A DNA stretch of 64,000 nucleotides from Campanula takesimana (lineage: Eukaryota > Streptophyta > Magnoliopsida > Asterales > Campanulaceae), in contig JAOWBW010000192.1 of assembly GCA_026119855.1 (NCBI GenBank), forward strand, positions 682,001 to 746,000, in the 5' to 3' direction. Positions within the stretch are counted from its first letter, which is position 1; the number at the start of each line of letters is the position of its first letter. Of the stretch, positions 46,078 to 56,378 are shown one piece after another. Position numbers and translations under genes: made by a program. The notes under the pieces were generated by a model. It was not told where the DNA came from. It was given only the letters and a program-made list of their open reading frames with translations, and made no database searches.

Positions 46078-46087
46078 AGGGGGAGAT
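46078..46087 (+). other. polypurine tract of SIRE-like element
   Basis: TTTAGGGGGAGAT directly precedes the LTR start TGTTCGG, the usual arrangement in SIRE-type copia elements. Confidence 0.85.
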
Positions 46088-47495
46088 TGTTCGGTATGCT
46101 TATTACTTAACCCTCCTACTTATGTTAGAATTGATTGATACCATCATCTAAGTTTATTTTAAGGACTTTAGGACCCTATGTAAGAAGTTTTGTAACTTCA
46201 ATTTTTAGCTAAGTCCTTCTTATAGACTAGGCTTAGTGGTTAGGGCTTCTACTTTGAATTTGAGGTCTCTCTTGTAAATGACTAAGTGTGATACCCATGA
46301 CCTTTATGCGCAGCACCCATCTGCGCACTCAATGCGCATGGTCTCCATGCGCGCGCAGATTTGCCTTAGTCAATTCTCTCATTTCCTGATCTCTTATTCT
46401 CCAAGCTTGGAAAGCTTCAAGTCAAGGTACGCTTTTTGGAATGAACCAAAGTGCTGTTGTGTACATACGACAAATCAAGCACACTCAGCATACACATAGA
46501 TGGAGACGCGACTCATGTTTGAAATTCAAAAAGAAGACAGATGTCACCCTTCTAGAAGAAGTTTGAAGTTTGTCCACTTGCTTTGTCTCCAACGGCTATA
46601 AAGGACACATGCGCTCCAATCACATCGTGCCAGCACATCATCCTTGCTCAGAGCTCCAACGGCTAGTTTTTGAAACTCCACTATAAATAGCTCTGCTCTT
46701 CCTTATTTCCAAGCTGCTTGTGTTTTGCTCTCTGAAAGAAACTTTGAAGATTTGAAAATTACTTGCTCATTTCCAGAATTCTCAAGAACAGCCTTCATAC
46801 CTTCATACTTTACCAAGCCCAGATCCTAAAGCTTTGTAACACCAGAATCTTATGCTCTCCATCTCATAGATTTAAAGAGCCCAGATTTCTGACACACACA
46901 CACACCTCTTGAAGTTCCGATCTCATCGATCATACTTCTAGAGATACACCGGTTATTGTCTAGGATTTTATTCTTTCATAGATTATAGATCTTTGAGTTA
47001 GTTTGTTCTAAATCATTGTAACTTGTAACACTTTATCATAATAAGGCCGCCATTAGAAATCCAAGACTAACCATCTTGGTAGAGGACGTAGATATTTTGC
47101 CGATCGAACCTCTCTAAATAGCTTGTCTATTTATTGTGCTTTTCATTCTACATTTAAGCTTTTCTGATATATTGCTTTGTTTGATCTTTGTAGATTGTCT
47201 TGCACTGTTTGCATTGTGTTTGTGTGCTTTCTACCTTAGTTCCATTTTGCGCCACTCTTTAATCTAAAACTTAGTGTGTGCGTATTTACACATCTGCACA
47301 ATAACCTGCGCATTAGTGATTGCTTTAATTTTCCGCTGTGCATTTCACACTCTTGCTGCGCGCTATACTTAGCCAAATTAAGAGTTGTGCGCATTTTCCA
47401 TCGATTTGCAAAAGGGTTTGAAAAAGAATTTTAAAACAGCTATTCACCCCCCCTCTAGATATTTTTCATACCCTTGTTTCCCTTTGGGACCAACA
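46088..47495 (+). repeat. SIRE-like copia 3' LTR
   Basis: TGTTCGGTATGC to GGGACCAACA, 1408 bp. TATA box CTATAAATAG is at 46681-46690, with a TGCGCA-rich cluster at 46306-46358 upstream. Directly after it, from 47496, the leader of a different copia family begins, so the SIRE-like piece was inserted in or recombined with that element. Its 5' end is missing. Confidence 0.8.
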
Positions 47496-47627
47496 ATTTC
47501 AAGATGCTCTGCGGATTTAACTTCAGAATTTAATCTTATAACTGGTGCAACTAAGTCACATAAAATTAATTAGGTTAATTGATTAACTTTTATGTGTTTG
47601 AACCTTCTTAAAAATTTAAGTTATGTG
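47496..47627 (+). mobile_element. copia leader fragment left of nested element
   Basis: It contains AACCTTCTTAAAAATTTAAG, as in the copia leader near 40374. It ends in ATGTG, the duplicated target of the 47628-58880 element, and continues at 58881. Confidence 0.75.
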
Positions 47628-48713
47628 TGTGAATACGTGAGATGAAAATCGAGAGTCGCCACATTGTTTTATTTGTTGGTAAAACATTGAGAAGACCATT
47701 TATGAGAATAATAGGGTTCGGGGGTCAAGTTACAATAGAGGAAGAATATTAATACGATCACTCCTATTACTCGACGAATCGGTCTTTCTATCATGATCAA
47801 TGTGTGTGTGTGTTAGTGTTTGAGACCGGATTCGAAGATTGCCTACATTATTCTCATTGTAAGAAGCTCAGGTCGGTGTCGTTCATTGATGAATTAGAAT
47901 GGGGAGAGATGAAGCGGGATCATGCATATATATGGGGGAGATTAGGGTTATAAGTAGTTCCTAGATCATATTAGGGTTTGATGAAACCCTAGGATCATCA
48001 TTGGCTATGGCATGTGCACATAAATAGGGATTACAATCTTAGATATAGCATATGATGGCGATAAGATTTAGATCTAGCATAATAATAAGAACATCATGAA
48101 TACATATGAATGAACACATAAACATGAAGATCACTACCCTAAACATGGCATATATTATGAATCTAGACTAAGAACATGAAGAACATATGAATATGGATGC
48201 ATAAACATAATGAAAACATGCATAATATAGATCTAGCCTAAGAACATAACAAGAAAAGTAAGAGGACTTACCTTGATCGGCAAAAACTATGATTGAAGCT
48301 TCTTGAAGATTCGAAGATACTTTGAGGGTGCCAGAAAGGCTTAAACTTAGAGTTTCGCCGTCAGTTTTGACTCTAAAACTCTCAGAATGAATTGGTTCCC
48401 GATCTCTGGAGCTAGAGGGACCTATTTATAGGGAATATGAGTCGAAAGGAGTGGCCGCGCAGCAAACTCCCACACTGGCCGCGTGGCCAATGTTTCCAGA
48501 TCGCGTGGTTGTCTAGATCTCAGTGAAATCTCATCACTTTGTTCTCGGGATCAGGTCAATATCCTGATAGATTTTGACCTATAACTGATTTCGTCAATCT
48601 AGAACTCTGGAATGCTGCCGGATAAGTCCCTGTCAGGTTTTTATTTGCCTAAAAGGTCCTCGGAGGCTCCTAAACGTCTAGGAAGTCCTCAAACTTCAGA
48701 TCGGGTACTAACA
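47628..48713 (-). repeat. 3' LTR of pol-less element
   Basis: TGTGAATACGTGAG to GGTACTAACA on plus, nearly identical to 57787-58880. TATA box (CTATAAATAG-like on minus) is at about 48423-48430. GGCCGCGC and GGCCGCGTGGCC words (48453-48488) lie upstream on the element strand. It contains a structured-motif copy at 47824-47884. Confidence 0.92.
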
Positions 48714-48728
48714 GTAGCCCCTTGGCGA
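48714..48728 (-). other. polypurine tract of pol-less element
   Basis: On the minus strand CGCCAAGGGGCTAC abuts the LTR start TGTTAGTACC. It resembles the tract beside 8133. Confidence 0.65.
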
Positions 48729-48820
48729 CGCTTCTTGCAAGGCATAGAGGGTCGTCAATTAAGAAAAGGAACCGATCTGAAACAAGTGTTCCAAATCGAG
48801 GGAAGAGAAAGTAAAAGAGT

Positions 48821-48897
48821 GACCAAGTTGGTCAAGCGACTGAACCTATGTCAGACTACCTACGTATCCAAAGGGAATCAAGCCAATCGTAGTTTGA
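48821..48897 (-). other. structured motif copy (3'-proximal)
   Basis: On the element strand CTACG pairs with CGTAG around a small TCC/GGA hairpin. TTGG in the loop can pair with CCAA downstream. It occupies the same place as 8233-8300 in the other element and is the weakest copy. Confidence 0.4.
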
Positions 48898-49224
48898 GAA
48901 TTGGGGGAGAAAGAAACGAGACATCATCTTTTCACTGGGGATAAACAAACATTCGTCAAGCAATAAAGTCGCGTGGACCCTACTGGGGAAAAAGGAAAAA
49001 GAAACGAGACATCAGACTCCGGCTGGGGATAACAATCCTATGGACACTATCCTTTATGAAGACTGAACATTCGTGAGCAATAAAGTCATTGCAGATGGAC
49101 TCTATTCGGGAAAAGAAGTGAGGCCATATACATGGTTCGAAAAGAAGTTTTAAGAATCGAGAACAGAATTAGGAATGGATTCTAACTTCCTATAGAGCAC
49201 GCGTAATCAAATAATTTCTCAACA

Positions 49225-49925
49225 AACTACGGTACCTAGAGAGGTATAGTCCTCAGGATCGCAGAATTCGATAAATAGTAACTTTTGTTGATAAACTACG
49301 GTGCCTAGAGAGGTATAATCCTTAGGATCGCAGAATTCGGTAAACTACGGTGCCTAGCAAGGTATAGTCCTCAGGATCACAGAATTCGGTAAACTACAGT
49401 GCCTAGCGAGGTATAGTCCTCAGGATCACAGAATTTGGTAAACTACGGTGCCTAGCGAGGTATAGTCCTCAGGATCGCAGAATTTAGTAAACTATGGTGC
49501 CTAGTGAGGTATAGCCCTCAGGATCGCAGAATTTGGTAAACTATGGTGCCTAGCGAGGTATAGTCCTTAGGATCGCAGTAAACTACGGTGCCTAGCGAGG
49601 TATAGTCCTCAGGATCGCAGAATTTGGTAAACTACGGTGCCTAGTGAGGTATAGTCCTCAGGATCGCAGAATTAGGTCAACTATGGTGCCTAGCAAGATA
49701 TAGTCCTCAGGATCGCTGAATTTGGTAAACTACGGTGCCTAGCGAGGTATAGTCCTCAGGATCGCAGAATTTGGTAAACTACGGTGCCTAGAGAGGTATA
49801 GTCCTCTGGATCGCAGAATTTGGTAAACTACGGTGCCTAGTGAGGTATAGTCATCAGGATTGCAGAATTTGGTAAACTACGGTGCCTAGCAAGGTATAGT
49901 CCTCAGGATCGCAAAATTTGGTAAA
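49225..49925. repeat. tandem repeat, 49-bp unit, about 14 copies
   Basis: Units GTAAACTACGGTGCCTAG-CGAGGTATAGTCCTCAGG-ATCGCAGAATTTG recur with point changes. One unit near 49570 lacks a few bases. There are no variable spacers, so it is not CRISPR-like. The site next to the 3' LTR fits the hypervariable 3' region of Tat/Ogre elements. Confidence 0.92.
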
Positions 49926-51510
49926 CGGTAACACCAATTGTCTAGAGCTCGCACGGGTTACGCCAAATAACTTTATAAAATAGGAAGGGTTAAAGGACAT
50001 TTCCAACCTCCAATTATAGATTGATTTGGTAATTTATTGCGGTCTTCCGGACCAAGTTTGATTATTTGGGATTTTATAGAGGTCTTCCGGACCTAAGGAC
50101 GAGTCCTAGAGATCGTTGTGTTTTTTTTTTTTTTTTGTAATATAAGAGCATGAATGTAACACTTTTTAGAGTTTATGATATGATCATTTGTTGTAACTCG
50201 AAGGAAAGCATATGTGAGTGATCGCAAGTTTGAGGAATCAAGTTAAAGAGTTTGGAGATTTGTAGATGTAAAGATACCTATTGTTTAGGTTTTAAGTATT
50301 GAAAAGTTTGAGTGAAATTACCTATAGTCTAGGGTTTGATCTTTGATTATTTGATGTTAGAGATGTGAATTTCCCAATGTTTAGGGTTTAAGTGAATTTT
50401 GTAGGAATTTAGTTGTATTTTACCCATAGCTTGGGGTTTAGATGATTTTTCCTTGATCGTAAAGATTTGGATTACAAATGTCCCGATTTTAGGGTTTAAG
50501 TTGATTCTTGTTTCTTTGTAAGAGTCGTAATTGTAAGTTACCCAAGTTCGGGGTTTTAAATATGTTAACATTAACCACGAGGGATTTGTTTGCAGAATTA
50601 TTTTGAGGGATTTGACTGTAATTTACCTTGAATGAAGGTTTGATTGTTAATTACTTCGAACGAGAAGGTTTGATTGTTAATTACTTCGAACGAGAAGGTT
50701 TGATTGTTAATTACTTCGAACGAGAAGGTTTGATCGTTAATTACTTCGAACGAGAATATTTGATTGTACGTTGTTTTAAGGTATGAGGTTTTGATTGTAA
50801 ACTACCCAAGGTATAGGGTTTGGATTGTAAATTACCCAAGGTATGGGGTTTGGATTTGGATGATATTAACCTTGGAGTTCTTTGTTCGCAAATTACCCAA
50901 GATATGGGGTTTTGGTTGTAACTTACTTCGAATGAGAAGGTTTGATTGTAGATTACCCAAAATTAAGGTGTTCGGTTGATTAATTTTGTACTTAGGGTTT
51001 AATGACCTTAAATTGGGGTTTTCATGAAACTTGTAGATTTCGACCCAAGTTGATTGATTTATTTGTAGCATGTATAATATATTGATTTTGGTGGTTTTGT
51101 TAAAAAACACGATTTTGTGTTACGTAATTTTGGTCCGAAAATGTTGTAATCTTTGACTGATTTTTTTGACTTGGCTGACTTTGTTAAAAGTGATTTTTGT
51201 GTTGCTTGACTTTTGTTAGAGTGTAATGTACATTAGTGTTTCGTTGAGAAAGCTTATTTTGGATGAAGTTACATTTTTGTCCGTTAGTTATTGAAATGTT
51301 TTCGGACTTGTTTGGAGTTGACTTCTCTTGGATTTGTTTTGAGTTGACTTGTCTTGTCCTAGGTAGACTAGGGTTTCGATTGTGAGATATTTATTGTATT
51401 TTTTGGGAATTTTGGGGATTCTCCTAATGCAACAGTTAATATTTACACATGTTTATGAAATTAAACTGCTAGGTTAATCACATACCTTTGCTGTGTATAC
51501 TTGTTTGTGA
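49926..51510. other. non-coding region with short repeats
   Basis: GGTTTGATTGTTAATTAC-TTCGAACGAGAA (30 bp) is repeated about four times at 50635-50760. Looser GGGTTTAAGT and GTAAATTACCCAAG words recur from 50270 to 51000. No gene is seen. Its right end has ATTGCAG, a plausible splice acceptor for the PMD segment. Confidence 0.6.
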
Positions 51511-51516
51511 TTGCAG

Positions 51517-52770
51517 GTTGTATTGCCCTCTTTAAAGTCGAGGGGCTCGTGTAGCATCATGTATAGCTTGTGGGAGAGGATCCCAGAGACTGTACATAGC
51601 AAGGTGCGGGCCACCGGCTTGGGAGCATTCTTCGAGAGCTTGTCTGGTCAGGGAAGACTGACCAAGAGTACTGACCTTGTTATGGCACTGCGGGAGTACT
51701 GGTGGGATACTACCTATACGTTCCACTTTTTTGGTGGAGAGGTTATGTTGGATCCTTCGGATTTCACGGCTCTTACCGGGTTGCGGTTCACAAGTAGCCC
51801 TAGTATGGAGTGATGATACCTTGCTTGACGATGGGAGTGTGGATGGACTTTCGAGCTTGATCAGGTTTGATTGCACTGATAACAGGAGTGGGTATGTTTG
51901 GGTGGCCTTAGGAGGCAGCATGAGGAGATGCTGATGGATCTCGAGGCCGGAGGCGGTGCTGTAGAGGTGATTGCCCAAGCATGATTTGTAACAGACCATT
52001 CTTGCACGACGGCGATGATTCCACTACTTGGATGTCTGGTGGACTTGGATGTAGTGGGCTGACTTGCGTGTGGGAGCTACAGGCTTGGAAAAGTTGTACC
52101 ATTCTCTAGATCGGAGTTGTAGATCACAATTGTGCTTGAGGCGACAGGCCAGCGGAGGTTGTTGGTTGGATATAGCGGAGATGCCCTTTACTTTGAGTGG
52201 GAGAGTCTGTCCCTAGTGTGGGGCAGGAACTGTCTTCTTAGTCGGGTGAATCCTCCGTGGTTCATGACTGATCTAGTGTCTTTGCAGGACAGAGTTAGGT
52301 TGACCGAGGGCCTTGATGCTAGATAGTTAGTTGTAGAGGGAAACTTTATTTGGACGCGCCTTTGGGGCTCACGCGCCGTGATAGAGGAGAAACTACGGAA
52401 ATGAAGCTGAGGCATGTCGAGTTGGTGGCGCTGGGCCCAGCGGGTCCTTCCTTTGATAGGGTTTCTGGAGTCCCTCTGTATGATTATGTAGATGGTGATG
52501 ATAACCCTCAGTGGGTGCGGCATGAGGAGAGTGAGGGAGCTATGGAGTTTCAGATCCCGGTGGGTCATGTCAGTGTATGTTGTTTACCCTTTCTTCTATT
52601 CATCCCACTTCTGTCTTTAGTCATCCACTTGTTCGGACTCACTTTGACATACTCGTGCTGCCTTTGTCTTAGGTGACTAATGAGGTCATGGCTTGCCGCG
52701 AGTCGGGTTTGCGGGCGGTGATCCGGAGATTGCACAGGAAGGTGGTGAAGGGCCTCCGCTAGGTGGAAGA
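51517..52770 (+). pseudogene. plant mobile domain (PMD)-like segment, antisense
   Basis: After an acceptor-like ATTGCAG at 51511-51516 the frame reads LWERIPETVHSKVRATGLG, then DLVMALREYWWDTTYTFHFF-GGEVMLDPSDFTALTGLRF. This fits the PMD family pattern of a helix, xxRWxxxTxTFHxxxGE and a DVAxLTGL-type end. The next piece (LVWSDDTLLDDGSVDGLSSL) is in another frame, so a frameshift lies near 51790. Later pieces at 52132-52326 and 52350-52560 are open, and an intron-like gap ends in TTGTCTTAG at 52672 before VTNEVMACRESGLRAVIRR. PMDs occur in host silencing proteins of the MAIN/MAIL1 type and in transposons. It lies opposite to the element's gag strand. Confidence 0.6.
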
Positions 52771-54242
52771 ATGTGGCGGTTCTCTTCTTTCTAGTGACGA
52801 CAGTGGTGCTTTAGGCGGACGCCCTTGGAAGAGGATTCGAGGCGATGTCTGTGGATCGGCTTCTTAGATATGCAGTTTGTTAGCGTAGAGCACAGACAGT
52901 AGCATAGCATATATTTATGGATGATTGTATAAACATTTATATTATGATATGTACAGTAGCACGTAGAGTAGCAAGTAGCATGTAGCTAGTATGGCATGTA
53001 GACTGACTAGGAGCGCTCTGCACAGGCTAAGGGTACCCTAGTTGGGTTTACACACTGTTTGACTTCTATTGGTATGAGTTGCCTAAAGGAGATTTAGGGG
53101 TTTTTGACCTATAGGAGACAGGGTACAAGACCTAGGGGTGTCCTAATGGTAGGATAAAAGGTGAAGGACCGAGTCAGTTAAGATATCACGAAAGACATTT
53201 TGTAAATTTAGTGGAGATCGAGCGTGCGGGTTCATAAATAACGTGTCGTGATTAGAAAACACTCTGAAAATGTAACGAATTTATAAAGGTGCTTTATGAT
53301 TAATTACAACCTAATTAATTCAAGTACTTGTCCTTCGTTGGGTTTGTTGATTAGGGTAGCCCATCGGGTGAGTGAGATTTCATCGGGTTGCCGGTGATTT
53401 CTGAGTAGCCAAGCAGTGACCTAATCTTTTGTGGAAACCTCAGTTAGATGGGAGCTCTTGAAAGAGGTCAACGATGTTAAACTTTGATGAGGGGATGACC
53501 TTTCGTGGAAAGTGATCTTAGTTAGAGCATCGGTAGGCGGTCCCATTCCATTGGGGAAGCCCCAGTTTGGTGAAGGCATTTGAGAGAGGTTATCCATGTT
53601 GAGCTTTGATGGAGAGAGATGACTTTCTGCGGGGAATGATTTTGTTGGGGTATCAAATACTCGGCCCAATTCCGTTGAGAAAGCCCCAGTTTAGTGAGGG
53701 CATAAGGTGGGGAACGCTACCTCCTTTAGACGCACCCTATTTTTTCTCTAGACCGCCCATGCGGGTTTTCAATCTAGGTGAGTATATTCTTTTAGCATCG
53801 TTTTTACATATATATTTTTTATTTTATTTTTTCAGTCGACTCAAAAATAAAGAAAAATGACAGAAATGTACAGACGACTTGCAGGAGCCTTTTTGTTATG
53901 GTGAGACAAGAGAGGGAGTTCTCGCATTTAGACCTTACGGGAAGTATGTGTATAAAAGGAAGGAAGCCCCTGGTTGACAGAAAGTAAGTGTTTAGCTCTT
54001 TCCTGTATTGTAGAACAGAAGACTTGTCGAGACATTTGAAAATTGTTTTATTCAGAATTGTCTTTTGATTGCTCGAGAATGGACCTCGTTGATTAGTTAC
54101 GTGTCTTATGATTATGTTTTAGACAAGTAGTCTCAAAATAATAAACGCCTTGATTAATCGAGAAAGAAAATAGAAATTATAGTGTATGGGGAAGAGAGAA
54201 AAGAATGAAAGTTGGCTCAAGGTGGGTTGTATATATTTTGTG
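52771..54242. other. non-coding region after PMD-like segment
   Basis: It holds a short TAGCA/GTAGCA-rich patch (52890-53000) and repeated words such as GAAGCCCCAGTTTGGTGA (53560, 53680). A GNRA-type hairpin is at 53747-53782. Frames at 53421-53860 overlap on both strands and match nothing known to me. Confidence 0.5.
53747..53782 (-). other. GNRA-type hairpin, variant
   Basis: On the element strand CTAGA pairs with TCTAG outside, where other copies have CTAGG with CCTAG, a compensatory change. The inner stem is CCC/GGG with loop GCAT, which breaks the GNRA rule. Confidence 0.45.
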
Positions 54243-54305
54243 GACCGGACGAGGAGGTTGCCTACGTTCCTCTTGGTGTAAGAGGCTCAGGTCCGCGTAG
54301 TTCGA
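54243..54305 (-). other. structured motif copy, downstream of gag
   Basis: On the element strand CTACG...CGTAG encloses CCTCTT/AAGAGG. GACC in the loop matches GGTC downstream. Equivalent in place to 10180-10242. Confidence 0.6.
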
Positions 54306-54547
54306 GGATGATCTGGTTGATGATGATACCGGGCTTGAGTGGTGGTCTCTCCATTGTTGCTTTGGACTGTCGTTTGTAGTTACTGCTTCAGACTGCTGCC
54401 GTCGAGTTGAGTTGGATTCTTTGGAAAGAAAGAAAAATAGAAAAATAAGAAGTGAAAAGAAAGTGGGACTTTTACTTTTCCTATGATGATAGCCCCTTCT
54501 ATTTTTCTTTGCTTTGATTTATTTCTTTGTGCACACCCTTATTTTTG

Positions 54548-54650
54548 CCTAGGTCGCCCTTGCGGGTTTTCAACCTAGCGGGCTTCTTTTTTGTGAAATT
54601 TGCTCTAATTTTTGTCTAAGTCGCCCGTTGTGGGTTTCGACCTAGCGAGC
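54548..54650 (-). other. two further GNRA-type hairpins
   Basis: 54548-54583 has CTAGG...CCC-GCAA-GGG...CCTAG on the element strand, a perfect GNRA loop. 54615-54650 is diverged (CTAGG, CCC-ACAAC-GGG, CTTAG). Confidence 0.5.
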
Positions 54651-54884
54651 TTCCTTTGTTTTTTTATATATTTACATATGAAACTTTGGGCATGATGAGC
54701 CCCTAGTTCGCTTTCTCCTTTGAGAGGTAGAACTCGTAGAGGGGGTTTGAATAGCCCCTTGCATTTTGTTGACATTCTCGTGGGGAGACAAACATCCACG
54801 GTGCATCGTCATGAGAACGGACAGCTTCTATGATTGTGGGGACGCTTCTTCGATGGTGAGCAGCTCTGCAGTCGTCGTCTTCTT

Positions 54885-54995
54885 CATGGGAAGGTGGAAG
54901 TGTATATGAGGAGTATTTAGAGGGTGTGCACACAGTGGGTGTACACGAGGGGATTATATGGAGGGTGCACACAGTGGGTGTACACGAGGGGTGTA
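54885..54995. repeat. two-copy direct repeat, about 48 bp
   Basis: GGGTGTGCACACAGTGGG-TGTACACGAGGGG recurs at about 54918 and 54962 with palindromic GTGCAC and TGTACA words. No function is assigned. Confidence 0.7.
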
Positions 54996-55431
54996 TATAT
55001 AGAAACAAGAAAATGATTCGATTGATCAGAGAGTTTGTTATTTTGAGACTAATTGTTTGTTAAGTTGTGTATGATGGTTTGTGGGTCCATTTACCTTTTA
55101 ATGAGTCTTCATTAATGAATAGATTTGTAATTAATTCGTCATATAAAGATATAGCAATCAATTGATAATTAAGATTAATACAATTTTCATAGAGATGATT
55201 TATATGCAAGATTATGTCTCAAGACTAGAGAGAAAAGAAATAAAGACACTTTTATTATTGACTAGTCTGAGGTGGACTTTAACAATCTAACTAATGTCCA
55301 AAGTGGACTTTTTCTAGTAAAAAGTAAAAGACTAATGTCCGAAGTGGACTTTGACTAAAAGACTCTCTAGAACCTACGAAGACTGAAAGACTCTTTTTTT
55401 TTAGAAGGAGGTAGCCCCGGTGTAACTTCTT
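54996..55431. other. non-coding spacer after gag, conserved block
   Basis: It shares AGCAATCAATTGATAAT, ATGTCTCAAG and TAGAACCTACGA with 10880-11095 in the other pol-less element. The sequence is conserved where no protein is visible, so a cis function is possible (inference). Confidence 0.55.
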
Positions 55432-56253
55432 CTAGCCCCATTTGTTCCCTTGGCGGGTGATGGCTCCGCTATCAATGAGGCTTTGGATCTTTCTCTTCAG
55501 ATGGAGGCAATTCTCAGTGTCGTGACCAACGTACTGGTGATACTTGCAATACCTAGAGGGATCTAAGTCTTGCCTTACATTGAATGGTTTGAAGTCGAGG
55601 AGAGGAGATAACTTGCCAGCTTGAACTAGACCTTTGAAGCACTTGTCTAACGGCATACCCAAGTCATGGTACTCGCACTCGTCCTTCTTGTCACGAACCA
55701 TCTTGGAGGGTGGTTTAGGCACCGGTATTCCTTGTTGATGAGTAGTCACAGGAGGTATCCTAATGAGGAAAGTTTGTGGTGACCCATACATTTGAGGAGC
55801 GTATGGGTGTTGAAACTGAGCATGAGGGAGAGCACGGTTGAGGTGCTCGTAGATGCCAAAGATGTCAGACTGGAGATGTTCATTGGTGTCCTTTAGAGCT
55901 TTGTACACCACTTTCTGGAAGCGGTCTGTTCGTTTGAGGAGAACAGCCTCAAAGAAGGATTCTTGTTCATCGAGAAGAGTTCGGGAGAGGGTTGCTTGCT
56001 CCTTGAAGATAGTCTCATAGTGGGCCGCTTGCTTGTTGAGGATGGTCTCATAGAGGGCCGCTTGCTTGTTGAGAGCGGTGTTAAGATGGACCGTTTGCTC
56101 GTCGAGAATGGCGGTGAAGTGGGCTACTTGCTCATTGAGAACGGTGTTGGAGTGGAGAGTTGTCTCGAGACCTTGAGTGGTAGCTTCGGTTGTGACTGCG
56201 TTGATCCCTTTGGCAGACATGATGCAGGATTCTGTAGTTGTTGGTGGAGACAT
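55432..56253 (-). CDS. gag-like protein of pol-less element
   Basis: 273 residues, apparently intact, starting MSPPTTTESC at 56253, about 125 bases after a structured motif (56379-56460). Residues about 35-115 repeat a 14-residue pattern (ILNKQAAHYETIFKEQ-like), predicted coiled coil. A Pro-rich middle (YAPQMYGSP) follows, then MPLDKCFKGLVQAG and CKYHQYVGHDTENC with a following helix, the CxxH...GHxxxxC form of Tat/Ogre Gag C-termini. The large Gag core seen in autonomous relatives is not recognisable. It could co-assemble with a helper Gag through the coiled coil and bind element RNA (inference). A second ATG at residue 13 is possible. Confidence 0.7.
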   Translation of the reverse strand: MSPPTTTESCIMSAKGINAVTTEATTQGLETTLHSNTVLNEQVAHFTAILDEQTVHLNTALNKQAALYETILNKQAAHYETIFKEQATLSRTLLDEQESFFEAVLLKRTDRFQKVVYKALKDTNEHLQSDIFGIYEHLNRALPHAQFQHPYAPQMYGSPQTFLIRIPPVTTHQQGIPVPKPPSKMVRDKKDECEYHDLGMPLDKCFKGLVQAGKLSPLLDFKPFNVRQDLDPSRYCKYHQYVGHDTENCLHLKRKIQSLIDSGAITRQGNKWG

Positions 56254-56378
56254 TAAGTCTTTTAATTAGATTAGACTTATAATTAATGACAAGGCATTGT
56301 TTATAAAATCATTTTTTAATGAAAAGACTCTATCTCCGTATTTTTGAAATGTTCTTTGAATGAAAATACTAAAAGTTT

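Noticed and set aside
49225..49925. CRISPR-like direct repeats
   Set aside because: Units are contiguous with no variable spacers, the DNA is plant, and the array sits in a retrotransposon.
51532..51999. Minus-strand frame of 155 residues opposite the PMD-like segment
   Set aside because: It shows no domain, and the plus strand has the PMD pattern.
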